NCBI RefSeq assembly: GCF_000004195.4
Contig: NC_030684.2
Location: 72,461,392 to 72,525,391, forward strand
Direction of reading: 5' to 3'
Source: Xenopus tropicalis
Taxonomy: Eukaryota; Chordata; Amphibia; Anura; Pipidae
DNA length: 64,000 bases
A program made the translations under genes and the position numbers. Shown here in pieces: positions 22,833-33,526 of the stretch. The notes under the pieces were generated by a model that was not told the origin of the DNA, searched no databases, and worked only from the letters and a program-made list of their open reading frames with translations. Positions within the stretch are counted from its first letter, which is position 1; each line of letters starts with the position of its first letter.

Positions 22833-24400
22833 TTAGTTGCAATCTCTGAGGGCAAGGGTGTTTGAGCCCCCCTGGGTCAACAGATCTGACCTCACTGGTA
22901 ATGTTAGTGGTTCGTCCACCACCAATAGTTTCAGCAACGGGTACCATATTTGTCTTGGCCAATCTGGAATTACTGCTATTATATTGGCCCTCTCTTCCTT
23001 TATCTTCTTTAGAACCCTCTGAATGAGAGGAAATGGAGGGAATATGTACAAGAGATGCCTACTCCAATTCTGACGCTTCCGCTTGGGGACTTTGAAAACG
23101 AGAGTGGAACCTCTTCACTTGATTCCCCCATGCTGCCATTAAATCCTTCTTTGGCTGATCCCACTTTTCAGTTATCTGCAGAAATACTTTCTGATCTAGT
23201 TCCCACTCGTGCTTGCTGATTAAGCTGCGACTCAGGAAATCTGCCACTTGATCGGCTCTTCCTGGGAATATGTACAGCTGTCAGATCCTGAAGATGCTGT
23301 TCCGCCCATTCCATGATAGGTTGTAATTCCCTTAGTAGTCTTGAACTGCGAGTGCCTCCCTGTTTTTTTAAATACATGACTGTTGCCATATTGTCTGATC
23401 TGACTCATACAGCAGCTCCTCTGATTCTGTGATTCAAACCTTGAATTGCTTTCTTCACTGCTCTGAGCTCGAGAACATTCGCTGGAAGCTGTCGCTCCTC
23501 TTCTTTCCAAGTACCCTGCAGATATGTCTGACCCAGGTGAGCTCCTTAACCTTGAGGGCTGGAGTCTGTTGTTATGGTCTTCCACTCCACCTGTTTTAAT
23601 GATTTTCCCTTGGCCACCACTTCATTTCCTGTTTTACTTGCTGTGTCAGTACTATGCTCTGATCCCAATCTGGATCTGACCTCTTCCATTGTTTCAGAAA
23701 ACATTGTTGCAATGGTCTCACATGCCACCTGGCCCACTTCAGCTTTGGAATTGTGGAATTTAAAAGCCCTAACACACTGCTCACTTCTCTGGCCGTTGCC
23801 CTGGATTTTCCCAGCAATCTTCCTAACACTTCCCTTATCCTTTCCTTCTTCAGATCTGGCAATTTTACCACTGCTCTCTTTATTACGAATCTTGCTCCTA
23901 AATACACCAAATTCTGTGTCGGGCGAAGTTGACTCTTCTATATATTCATTTCCCAACCATGAGATCCAAGAAACCTCATGATGAAATCTCTGTGATTTGC
24001 CAGCATGTCTGGATCCTTTGCTTTCAGTAATATATTGCCTAAATAATGATAAATCTGGATTCCTAATTTTCTTATTTCCGCTATTAAGACTTGCAGAACC
24101 TTCATAAAAACTCTTGGCGAAGTTGCTAATCCAAATGGTAGGCACGTGAACTGGAAATGTGAGCTTTCTTCTACCGTAAAACGTAGAAATTTTTGATGCG
24201 TCTCCGCAATTGGTATATGGAGATATGCGTCCTTTAAATCCAGAGACAACATCCAATCCTCTTGTTCTATCTGTGCAATTATGGACTGAATCAACTCCAT
24301 CTTGAAGCTTTACACCTTCCAATATGAGTTTATTGGACTTAGATCTAACAATGGCCGAAAAACCCCCGGTCTTCTTCAACAAAAAGAATTTTGAATACAC
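22833..24400 (-). pseudogene. Reverse transcriptase and RNase H of the DIRS element
   Basis: RT starts with 'FFLLKKTGGFSAIVRSKSNK' and, after a frameshift near 24300, continues 'DWMLSLDLKDAYLHIPI', 'FTCLPFGLATSPRVFMKVLQ'. The active-site box reads HYLGNILL where YLDD is expected, so both catalytic aspartates are gone. The connection ('ARWHVRPLQQCF') leads to RNase H, with the 'TTDSSPQG' and 'VLELRAVKKAI' blocks and 'SDNMATVMYLKKQGGT' in different frames. The tail ('MADFLSR', 'HEWELDQKVF', 'YIFPPFPLIQRVL', 'IIAVIPDWPRQIWYPLL') is typical of DIRS polyproteins before the recombinase. Inactive. Confidence 0.88.
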
Positions 24401-24741
24401 ACAACTGGATTAATTGTTGAATATATTTCACCATGATCTTCCTCTTCTGTTTGTGGTACAGCACTTCTGATAACTGGAAAAGATTGTTTTTCGGAACTTC
24501 CTCGAACTCCAAGTAGTATCCCCTTCTCAATGTCTGCAATACCCATTGGTCTTTTATTGACCTTGTCCAGACCTCCACAAATCTTTCTAACCTTCTGGGT
24601 ATCAATGAGGACTGGACTGCCCTGCCTTCAGAAAGGCTTCTTGGATTGTTTAGCGCTTCCCCCAAACTTCCACGACTTGAAGAGTGAACTCTGGCCTGCT
24701 TTCCATTGATTATTTCTTCCACCTTGCCTTGAATCTCTAGA

Positions 24742-25935
24742 CTACCGTCTTTCCTTAGGAAATCTTTTATCTTGAAAGGATGCTTTTCCTGCCCCTGAAT
24801 CAGCAGTTCGGGTAGAAGAGCGCTCTTGTGGCAAAAAAACACGTTTTCTGCGCGTTACTCTCTTAATGATGTAATCTAATCTTGTGCCAAATAGCATAGA
24901 CCCCTCAAAAGGCAGATTACAAAGGCTCATCTTAGAAGCCTTGTCTGCATTCCATGACCGTAACCACAAGGCTCTGCACGCTGCCACTGAGAGTGCCATG
25001 GCCCTGGATGATGATCTGACCAGGTCATCTGAGGATTGTGTGATGAAATCGGATGCTAACTTAACCTCTGATAACGCGTCCACTATGCTTGCTCTGTCAA
25101 CTCCTTCCCTTAAGGCTGACTCCACATTCTGTATCCAACACTGGAGTTCCCTGGGTACTGATGTTAATGCTAGAGCAGGTTTAACTGTAGCCCCCAGTGC
25201 CGAATATGACTTTTTGAGGGATGCTTCCATTTTCCAATCCATCGGATTGAGAAATGAGACTACATCTTCAACTGGTAGAGCTGTCTTCCATGACAAACGC
25301 GCCACCGCTGCATCAACTTTTGGGGGTCTATCCAACACTTGCTCCTCCTCTGCAGGAAAAGGATACATTTTAAGGACTCTGGAAGGTATGGGATACTTCC
25401 CATCTGTTTTCTCCCATTCTTTTCCAATTATCTCCTTTATCAATTCATGTACTGGGAATGTCACTCTATCCCACTTTAGAGACTTGAAGGGGTTAAACAG
25501 TGAAGTGTGAGCCTCCGCTTTTTCTGGCAACTTTAACTGCATCCTAACCGCCTTTACCAATGACTCCACCAGCGACAAATCAAAATAAGTCGATTTATGT
25601 TCCTCTCTCACATCCTCATCCTCTGATATGTCTGACAGCCCAGCCACATTAGACAAACTTGCTGTATCCCAACTACTACCGCATGGTTCTGGATCTACTT
25701 CTGTTCTGGCTCTCTTACTAGCAGCTTTAACTCCTTCTGTCACAGCTTCTTTAATCCACTTCATAATGTTAGCTGTGTCTGCAGCTGCATCACCCGCTAA
25801 TCTTCTTGAACATCTGTCACACAGCTTAGAATGTTTTTGAGCCGGATTTTCACATGCTATACATGTTCTGTTTTTTTCCTTGCTGCTTCTTTTCCTTGGC
25901 GAAGAAGAAAAAATAAATGATTTAAGATTTTGCAC
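24742..25935 (-). CDS. DIRS gag-like protein (LAP2-alpha-like)
   Basis: Open frame of 397 codons from the ATG at 25935. It begins with a Lys/Arg-rich segment and a small zinc-finger-like cluster 'CIACENPAQKHSKLCDRCSRR'-type (C-x2-C...C-x2-C). Acidic and mixed regions follow. The C-terminal half contains 'LWLRSWNADKASKMSLCNLPFEG' in two parts, the block shared by DIRS gag and LAP2-alpha C-termini. It probably forms the nucleoprotein particle. The frame overlaps the next ORF at 24742-24842, where RT begins in another frame. It is the best preserved gene of the element. A 208-codon frame on the other strand is a shadow. Confidence 0.8.
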   Translation of the reverse strand: MQNLKSFIFSSSPRKRSSKEKNRTCIACENPAQKHSKLCDRCSRRLAGDAAADTANIMKWIKEAVTEGVKAASKRARTEVDPEPCGSSWDTASLSNVAGLSDISEDEDVREEHKSTYFDLSLVESLVKAVRMQLKLPEKAEAHTSLFNPFKSLKWDRVTFPVHELIKEIIGKEWEKTDGKYPIPSRVLKMYPFPAEEEQVLDRPPKVDAAVARLSWKTALPVEDVVSFLNPMDWKMEASLKKSYSALGATVKPALALTSVPRELQCWIQNVESALREGVDRASIVDALSEVKLASDFITQSSDDLVRSSSRAMALSVAACRALWLRSWNADKASKMSLCNLPFEGSMLFGTRLDYIIKRVTRRKRVFLPQERSSTRTADSGAGKASFQDKRFPKERR

Positions 25936-26609
25936 TCTTTTCCTAAAGAAAGAAATTTACACTAACCATGGCTCACTTACTATTATCATGGGCAGCATTT
26001 TCTGGGCTACTTGGCACTTGTGACTCCATAGGAGCAATCTCACAGAAGAATTCCTAATGAAACCCAAAGCAAAACTGAGTCTCAAAGCATGAAAGATATT
26101 GCAGTCAGAACGCTTCTTGTACACCCGTGTTTCTTACCTGGAACCAGTAGTACTAAACCTTGTCCTGCAGACCTAATGCGACACACTGTGTTCTCCGTGC
26201 GCCCGGCTTTAAGGTGCACAAGAAACACGTCATCACGCCGGCTATGTCACCGCCCAGCATGGACACGCGCCAACCCAAAAAAATGGCGGCGCGCATCGCA
26301 AGCACACGCACGCTGATACGCCTCAGGAAGGCGAAAGAAAGTGAGAGATGTAGTGCCACCCTAACCTGGTGTAACACACAGGTATGAACTAGCGCCTGCC
26401 ACCGGATTAGTCCAAATTCGTGCTGCATATGTACCCCGGGCTGCCTAAAACTAGGTAATTGGTTGGCCCGACTCCTCTGTCAACCCTTTCAGAGAGAGAG
26501 GCCAACTCCCCGAGTGAATAAGCCCAAATATGGGCTTTGTGAGCCATAAAAAAAAAATACTTAGAGCCTAAAAAGCCCTGGAAAAATATCCTACCTATCC
26601 TACCAATGC

Positions 26610-27347
26610 AAGGACAGAAAAAAAGACAAGGGCAAAGGGGAAGAAGGGTGTTTATATAGGTAAGAGAATTCTGATTGGGGGGGTTGTGAACCTGTCCTAC
26701 CTGCAAAAGGGGACGGAAGTAAACTCTTAGGGGAACATTTACTTACCCACGAACGGGCCGAATGCGTCCGATTGCGTTTTTTTTGTAATGATCGGTATTT
26801 GGCAATTTTTTCGGAAAATGATCGCGACTTTTTCGTTGCCATTCCGAATGTTGTGCAAAATCTGGCGATTTTCTCGTAGCGGTAAAACTTGCGTGAAAAG
26901 TCGCGCCTTTTTCATAGCCATTCCGAAAGTTGCGCAAAATGTTGCGATTTTTTTCGTAGCGTTCGGAGTCATTCAAGCTTCAGTATGGTGACTTTCCTTG
27001 GGCCGGGTTGGAGCTGCAGGGTGCCATTGAGTCCTATGGGAGGCTTCCAAAATCATGCTAAGTCTGAAAGTTTCGCCCGCCGCTTATGAGCGCTCAATAT
27101 GAAAAAGTCGCGACAAGATACGAGCGAATCGTAATGGCTACGAAAAACTCGCGTTTTTTCACGAAAATCGTATTGGTAACGAAAAAGTCGCGACAATTTC
27201 CGAAAAGTCGTAAAGGCGCCGAAAAAAAACGCAAAAAATACGAAAAAGTCGCAAAATGTTCGTTTTCCAATCGGAATTTTTCCAATTCGAATTCGTGTCT
27301 TAGTAAATCAGCCCCTTGGTGTGAAGGCTGCTATAGTGACCAGGGAA
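26610..27347. repeat. Right inverted terminal repeat of the DIRS element, split by a MITE
   Basis: 26610-26732 and 27315-27347 together form the inverse of the left repeat. They are separated by a 582 bp MITE. The outer piece (GGTGTGAAGGCTGCTATAGT) matches the inverted left 'CATTCACAC' region. Confidence 0.85.
26733..27314. mobile_element. PIF/Harbinger-like MITE inside the DIRS terminal repeat
   Basis: Ends GGGGAACATTTACTTACCC and TTAGTAAATCAGCCCC, with inner symmetric blocks rich in GCGA/TCGC and AAAAAGTCGC. Relative to the empty left repeat (CACAC-TAA-GAG) the insertion duplicated a TAA-like triplet (TTA/CAA now), fitting a 3 bp TWA target. Small open frames on both strands come from its palindromic repeats. 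Confidence 0.75.
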
Positions 27348-27485
27348 ATACTGATAATGGGTGAGTGCACGGGATCTCTTGATGTCTGTATGAATTTTGT
27401 GGCCACAGCCTCATTGCACCCCCACTTAATGGTTTAAAATGTAATGGTGAGCACAACTTTCCCTTGTTTGCTACAGTTTATTTAC
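27348..27485 (+). repeat. Local repeat, right arm of copy interrupted by DIRS
   Basis: 'TGATAATGGGTGAGTGCACG' through 'TTCCCTTGTTTGCTACAG', over 85% identical by eye to 20917-21046. Confidence 0.8.
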
Positions 27486-27782
27486 CACCCAACCTGGGAC
27501 CTGCAAAACTGAAAGTACACTAGGTTTGATGTATGAATGATGTATGCTATATTCAATTCTATAAAATGTCATTGTCAAATAGCAGGGTTCAAATGCTTCA
27601 TGAAAGGGGTGGCCTCTGGTGCGTTAACCTATTCTGTAAGAAAAAAGGTCCCCCACTATCTGTCTATAATGTCCTCTAATTTACTTATATAAAGTAATCC
27701 TGTTGCCTCACAAGTGCTTTTTTTTACAGAGAAAACAATTACAGTAATGTCCATGCCCACCTCCAGGTAAAAAGTTAACAAG

Positions 27783-28013
27783 TTAAAGAGCAAAGGCCAA
27801 GAAGAGATTTTTGCAGTACTCCACTAACAACACTGTTCCAATTAGAACATTTCTATTTATCAGCCAGTTCTTTATCCAAGTACAAATATTATGTTCTAGG
27901 CTAATATTCCTTAATTTTACCAGTAACCTTCTGTGTGGTACTGTATCAAAAACTTTAACAAAGTCTAAGTAGATGACATCCACTGCCATCCCAGGGTCTA
28001 TGTTCCTACTCAC
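27783..28013 (-). pseudogene. LINE reverse transcriptase fragment (CR1/L2-like)
   Basis: Reads 'GMAVDVIYLDFVKVFDTVPH', then 'RRLLVKLRNI' and 'CTWIKNWLINRNV', the finger and palm motifs of vertebrate non-LTR RTs (first catalytic Asp in YLDF). Only about 75 codons remain. A related relic lies at 43970-44125. Confidence 0.8.
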
Positions 28014-28131
28014 CTCCTTTTAGAAGGCAGTAAATAAAATTGTAACAATATCTCTACTTCATTTGGAGTTAACCTAACATTATGTCACTGTTCCACTCTC
28101 AGTAAAGAGACCCATTTGGGTTGCTCTACTG

Positions 28132-28558
28132 CAGGGGTCTCAAACTCGCTGCCCGCGGGCCATTTGCGGCCCTCGGTACAGTATTTTGTGGCCCGCACCA
28201 ACGCCTTTTCAAAAGCAATGAATGGATCACGATTTTTATTGCGATTCAAGGGATAATGCAAGGCACGGCGGGCGGGAGCTGCTGATTGCGGAAATGACGT
28301 TATGCCATCATAACAGTTATTATGGGAAGACGCTCTGTGTGCACAATTTGCTCCTTAGCAGCTAATTGTGCACACAGAACGTCTTCCCATAATAACTGTT
28401 ATGATGGCATAACGTCATTTCCGCAATCAGCAGCTCCCGCCCGCTGTGCCTTGCATTATCCCTTGAAAGCCAATTTTTTGTGAAATCCCTTATGCGGCCC
28501 AGCCTCATCCTGACTTTGCCTCCTGCGGCCCCCAGGTAAATTGAGTTTGAGCCCCCTG
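28132..28558. mobile_element. Fold-back hAT element with perfect target duplication
   Basis: CAGGGGTCTCAAACTC at the left and GAGTTTGAGCCCCCTG at the right, flanked by CTCTACTG on both sides (28124-28131, 28559-28566). Inside, two arms of about 107 bp (28246-28352 and 28361-28466) are almost perfectly complementary around a short spacer (GCTCCTTAGC). Non-coding hAT derivative able to form a long hairpin. Confidence 0.9.
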
Positions 28559-28566
28559 CTCTACTG

Positions 28567-29106
28567 GAAACCCTGAATCCCTGTAGCATTCACAGAAGTG
28601 TGCCACAGGCTTCACGCAGAGACTTATTGTTTGGAATCTGTAGAGGTAGGTGAATGGAAAACAATGCAAAGGTCCAAAGTGATTTTGCAGGCAATAAAGA
28701 AAATAAACTCACAAACTTTCACATAAGTGTTCAGCCAATGACAAAATGTCAATGGTAAAAGAGAATGGAGTAAACTGTTATTTTCTTAAATGAGTTTGCA
28801 GGACAGATAACCTTTCTGTTAATACTCATGTTGGATGTAGTTTCTTTCTCTATGACAAAGTCTATGGCATTGTCTTTTTGCATCTCCCTATAAAGGGAGA
28901 TGATTAAATTTACACTTGCATACTTGTAATTCTGATATGCAGATATACAGCTACAGTCAACAAGGACCAAGAAGGCTTCCTAATTGACTCTAGATAGCAG
29001 TTCTATTTATTGGCCAAATCTTTAACCATGTGACCTGCCTAAAAAGGCCTTGCCACAGCTGCACTTGCTGACTTACTCCCATTTGTAATAAAAGGCAATA
29101 CATTTG
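28567..29106. other. Unannotated stretch
   Basis: AT-rich; nothing recognised beyond a short inverted pair near 28885-28905. Confidence 0.3.
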
Positions 29107-29209
29107 CCCAGTAGTAATAACCCATAGCAACCAATAAGATGTTAGTTTTCAAACAGGTGACCAGTAAATCCTACCTGCTGATTGGTTGCTACAGGTTATT
29201 GCTCTTGGG
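29107..29209. mobile_element. Short palindromic MITE
   Basis: Arms 'CCCATAGCAACCAAT' and 'GATTGGTTGCTACAGG' in inverted arrangement. The same signature occurs at 53253-53416 and 61789-61959, so it is a dispersed family. Confidence 0.55.
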
Positions 29210-29427
29210 TAATTTATTACATAACCCCCTTAGACTTGAAATCTACCCCAATATTACTTCCTCCTGCATGTTTGGCCTTACTTTACAAAGTACTTTAATA
29301 AATATGGATGTTTTCAAGAGTCCCTGATATTTCCACATACAAAGAAGGGCTACTATGCCTACCAACATAACAAAACCTTCTTTCTTGCCATTGTTACCTT
29401 CTCTATAAAGAAATCAGGCTAGGTAAT

Positions 29428-29641
29428 TAGTGATGAGCAAATCTGTCCATTTCGCTTTGCAGAAAAATTTGCAAAACTTCGGAAAAATTCACGAAACAAC
29501 GAATAATTTGTGAAACATGCCTTTTTGTATACAACCACAACTTTTTTTGAGGCGACTGTAACTTTTTTTGACGCGACCGTAGCAAAATTTTGGGGCTGTT
29601 TTCTGAAAAATTTCGCCAATGATGAAATGCGCTCATCACTA
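29428..29641. mobile_element. hAT-type MITE (TAGTGATGAGC family)
   Basis: Ends TAGTGATGAGCAAATCTG and AAATGCGCTCATCACTA. Same family as 45276-45572 and 59367-59638. Unlike those, its flanks (TAGGTAAT / ATGCATTA) do not match, so the target duplication has decayed or one end was rearranged. Confidence 0.75.
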
Positions 29642-30619
29642 ATGCATTAGTTGAACATAACATCAGTTCCCTGGTATTAAGAGCAATAAAAAAGGGTCTA
29701 TCCCTTTATTTAAAGATATTACCTGTACAACTATCTGTATCACATCCCTTTTGTGCAAAAAGACTAGACAACGTCTTATTATAATTCCAAATTTATTTCT
29801 ATTGTTATTGTATTTATCAAGCAAAATAAACTTCACTTGCACTATATAAATTATTTAAATCTTGTCCCCTTCAATCCTGGAATTCACAATCACAGCAAGC
29901 AGACAGGCACCATTTTGTGGACAGTGTTATTAAGGCAAACTTTGTATCGCCCCAAAAACTTGTGTAAGCGCCAAAATGGGGAACCAGATGCCCATGCACT
30001 GGCTACACAATTAGATGAGGAGGAGGGAGGGGGAAGTAAGGAGTGCAGTGATATCTAGGAAGTGCTGAATGGCAACACCTCTATGTCTAAGGCACAGAGG
30101 CGGGGCAGTAAATATATCTGACAGCTGGGATTTTTTAATGCCTTTATAATGGGTATGGATTTGTTAATAAAAAATGAATTTTGTTTCATGTTTAATTTAC
30201 TTAATTTATTACACAGATTTTTATGTCTGGGTGATAGGTCCCCTTTTAATGCTCTTGAAAGAGTGAAAATCTATCGCCATACGCCCCAACAGTCTCATCA
30301 TAAACCAGGAGAAAGTTGCTCTGTTTAGCGCATGGTAACCCCACAGGGGCAAGTGGGCACATTTGTCCCGCATGCATCAGCAGTCACTGTAACCCCCTGT
30401 CCGGTGTCCGTGCACCGACCTTCCCCTATATATACATATTTATTACCTGGGCAAGCTGTTGGCTATTGGAATATGCATATATGCACTCCAGAATGAAAGG
30501 ATTAATAGATCTTCCAGTCATTCTTCATGCTGGCCAATAGGTAATAAAGACACTTTCCATTAGGTGCCTATGGAAACTACTAAGCTTCTATTGAAGTACA
30601 TTTCTTTACAGATGGAATG
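29642..30619. other. Unannotated stretch with possible LINE scrap
   Basis: Near 30285-30330 one frame reads 'SLIINQEKVALFSAW', resembling the block after the YxDD box in non-LTR RTs. It lies before, not after, the YVDD-like relic at 30720, so the order is wrong for one intact copy. The rest shows nothing. Confidence 0.3.
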
Positions 30620-30639
30620 TCATGGTATTTTGCATCTTA

Positions 30640-31199
30640 AATACTCTTTGTTTTCTTAAGAATTACAAAAGCAGTAGTAAAATCAGTAGTGAATCCCCAA
30701 CACCGCAGGGCATGTCTTTTCTGTGCTACGTGGATGATCTTTCAGTAGTAGCTCATACCAGATGGTTCCTGATAACACTAGATCAGATCATTTGCCCATT
30801 AGCAGAAATAAACTCAAATCAAATCAGTACTAGTTCCAGATCAACTGATATTTATGAGCTTCAATTTTAACACGTTAACCTTAACTCTTAAAATGCTCAC
30901 AGAGACAATCCAGCTCCGGTCTTCCACAAAGCTTCACTGCTGTACAGACTTTCAATTTCTCTTGAACTTTCTACTGAAGGAGTGAGACACTGGAAAGAAT
31001 TTATAAAAGCTAGATACTGGAGCCCAAAACAAAAAACAAAACCTGACAGTCATCTTTTATCATAAAACAACATCTGGATCTAGAGGACAAGAGACAGTTT
31101 TGCTTCAGAGGCAGGCCCTCTATATAAACATATTGCTCAGAGCAAAAACATTCAAGGAATACAAAAAGGAATAGCAGACAGACTATCTCATCAGAGACT
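30640..31199 (+). pseudogene. Possible Tx1/L1-like LINE reverse transcriptase relic
   Basis: One frame contains 'FLCYVDDLSVVAHTRW', an RT active-site-like box (YVDD) with a typical downstream Leu-rich stretch. About 250 bp further, 'RHWKEFIKARYW' could be from the polyprotein tail. Several stops. The family assignment is weak. Confidence 0.35.
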
Positions 31200-31201
31200 T
31201 A

Positions 31202-32612
31202 CCGTATATACTCGAGTATAAGCCGAGTTTTTCAGCACGAAAAATGTGCTTAAAAAATCATGCTCGGCTTATACTCGAGTGAATATAGTGAATATAGTCA
31301 CCCCCCCACGTGTACTTGGCCGTTCGCGCGCACGCCGCACCCCCCTCTCCCCCCCACGCGTACTCGGGTGGTCGCGTATGCGCACAAACGGGCGAGTGCA
31401 CGCGCGTGGGGGGGGGGGAAGCCACATCCTGCCCATGATCCACCCAAACCCTGCCCACTCCTTCACAAGCCCTGTCTCTTTTTGTCACCTGCAAAATACA
31501 TAGATGTGTTTCTTGGAGCACCTTTAGCCATGAAGCCCATAATTGGAGTATCCCTTGATGGTGACTCTGTCTGGAAGTCAGTGCATCCGTTTTGCTTATG
31601 GCCCTAGCACTGCATTGGGATAGCACTTTGATTTATGTTGCTGTGATTGTTTCTTACAGTACTTCAGTATAATTAGGCTTAAAATAATTTTTCTTTTGAT
31701 TAGGCTCTCTTATATATCTTACCAATCGTTCACCACTGAAAGAAAAATCTGTTCAGTGGATAATAAATCATAGAATATGGTTTATTATGCTATTATTTCA
31801 GTACAGTACATTGTTCTAGTGGTCTGAGCACCACTTGTGTTTTTCAAATGTGCATAGAATACAAATTCTGTGGGACACATGAAGCTGTAGAACTGATGAG
31901 CTGATTATATATGTGATTGCATATGTGTGACTGGTTTGGTATAGACAGACTGAGCAGTTCTACATCAGTATGTTAGCAATTTGGTACGGGTGAAACCCTG
32001 ATGGAAAGCACCCAGGCCAATTCTATTAGCAAGCACTTCCCTCTGCCCATGTAAAATACTGCATTCTGAAGTGCCTCTGCAATGCAGGACAAGCACAGGG
32101 GGGAAGAAAGTGTTAAGAAGTTCACTGAATTCCATGCTGGCTCTTACACCTGTGCTGCTGCAGGCAACTGCAGAACACTTGATACAGCCTGATAATTAAG
32201 TTTTGGGAACCTGCAGCAATTTCCAGAAATAAAAAATGGAGCCGCTGGCTGTGTTTTCTCCAGTCGCATTCAATATGCTGCAATAACTGTATCACAACTG
32301 AGTTATCATAACTGAGTTACTGAGTTATGCATCAGCTGGAAAACTCAAGCTATAACAGCTCTATTACATTTTACTGATACATACTCAGTAAGTAAATAAA
32401 AGTCAATTTTATGTATAATTGCCCAGAACTTATAGCAACATTACCACAGTGGCAATTCCATGTATAACAATCCAGGAACTCCTAGCCACAGTAGCTGCTG
32501 CATTTCCCACCCTAGGCTTATACTCGATTCAATACGTTTTTACAGTTTTCTTAGGTAAAATTAGGTACTTATAGGCTTATATTCAGATCAGCTTATACTC
32601 GAGTATCTATAG
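31202..32612. mobile_element. DNA element with CCGTATATACTCGAG ends, larger copy
   Basis: Starts CCGTATATACTCGAGTATAA and ends with the decayed complement CTTATACTCGAGTATCTATAG, with TA on both sides. Subterminal repeats of 'CTCGGCTTATACTCGAGT' occur in both orientations. It shares its right 120 bp with 33527-34331 ('TGCATTTCCCACCCTAGGC', 'TTTTCTTAGGTAAAATTAGG'). The middle holds a GC-rich block (31300-31420, CACGCG repeats) unlike its surroundings. No transposase. TA target suggests a Tc1/mariner-class mover. Confidence 0.65.
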
Positions 32613-33526
32613 TATGCTATATGTAATCTCCCACCACAAACATCTGTTTTGGGATTTCTTAAGCTTCAAGAAAATAAATATAGTCATCCCAACATCATTC
32701 CAATCTAACAAACTTGTTTCGAGGATACCTTACCATGTGACATGTACAGAATTTTATTTTTCTTGCCAGATTCTGTCAGGCCTTAATGCTTTTCCTAGAA
32801 TGGATTCACAAAACACTCATGAAATACATCAAAACAAGGCAACTGATTAGTTATAGTATTTCCATTAACTTTCCAAAATGTGGTATATCTTGCAACAAAT
32901 GTTTCCAACTGCAACGTATTAGAAGCATTTACGTTTACATGAACGGAACTTTTTCGTCACTCTGCAAATTTTTGTTGTGGCTAACATTTGCAGCAATTTC
33001 ATGAAAAAAATCTGCCAGTGGTGAAATGTGGAATTTCACAGCGAATCCATGCTTGGTGAAAAAATTTGCTCATCAGTATTAAAGGCCTCTCAATTTGTTT
33101 ACACAGAACTTCCTTAAGAGTAACTGTTACCCATTATTAATAATTTCCAGATAATCAAAAGATAATAAGTTGATTTCTATCGACTATAAAATGTTAATAC
33201 TGATACCATTTAACTTGGGGGCATTCCTTTGGAGGATCCAAAACAACAAAGGCTGCTCCAAGACATCTCTACCTTCCTATTATAATGAACATAACCTCAT
33301 AGTTTTCTTCCATAACCTTTCTAAAATGCCATGACATAAAAAGGAATTCATAAAAGCAACTACTAGGTGTGGGATACTCTCCCAATAGCAGTTGCTAGGT
33401 GACAATCCCCCGTAGAACAATGAGGTGTTTGCAGGAATCTATAACCTGCAACCAACATTTGCTCTACAGGAACAAATTTTTTTGCCACCTAGCAACAGCA
33501 CCCACCCTTGTCCCGCCCTTATATTA
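32613..33526. other. Unannotated; contains a decayed hAT MITE
   Basis: 32940-33080 resembles the inner and right part of the TAGTGATGAGC MITE family (CAGCGAATCCATGC, AAATTTGCTCATCA). The remainder shows nothing I recognise. Confidence 0.35.

Larger units (their letters stand above)
21429..27347 (-). mobile_element. DIRS-like tyrosine-recombinase retrotransposon, complete structure
   Basis: Minus-strand order: gag-like ORF (25935-24742), reverse transcriptase, RNase H, then tyrosine recombinase ending at 21792, bounded by inverted terminal repeats (21429-21609 against 26610-27347). An internal complementary region (21629-21795) consists of the inverted left end joined to the inverted right end. 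No target duplication is seen, as expected for insertion by a tyrosine recombinase. The ends are set by the junction inside the complementary region (left AGAGAAAATTT, right CCAGGGAAA). The right repeat is interrupted by a MITE. Confidence 0.9.

Noticed and set aside
24884..25510. 208-codon frame on the plus strand
   Set aside because: Antisense shadow of the DIRS gag-like ORF, whose protein has recognisable family blocks.
26160..27364. Basic small frames near the DIRS right end
   Set aside because: They lie in the 5' untranslated part of DIRS and in the palindromic MITE, and mirror each other on both strands.
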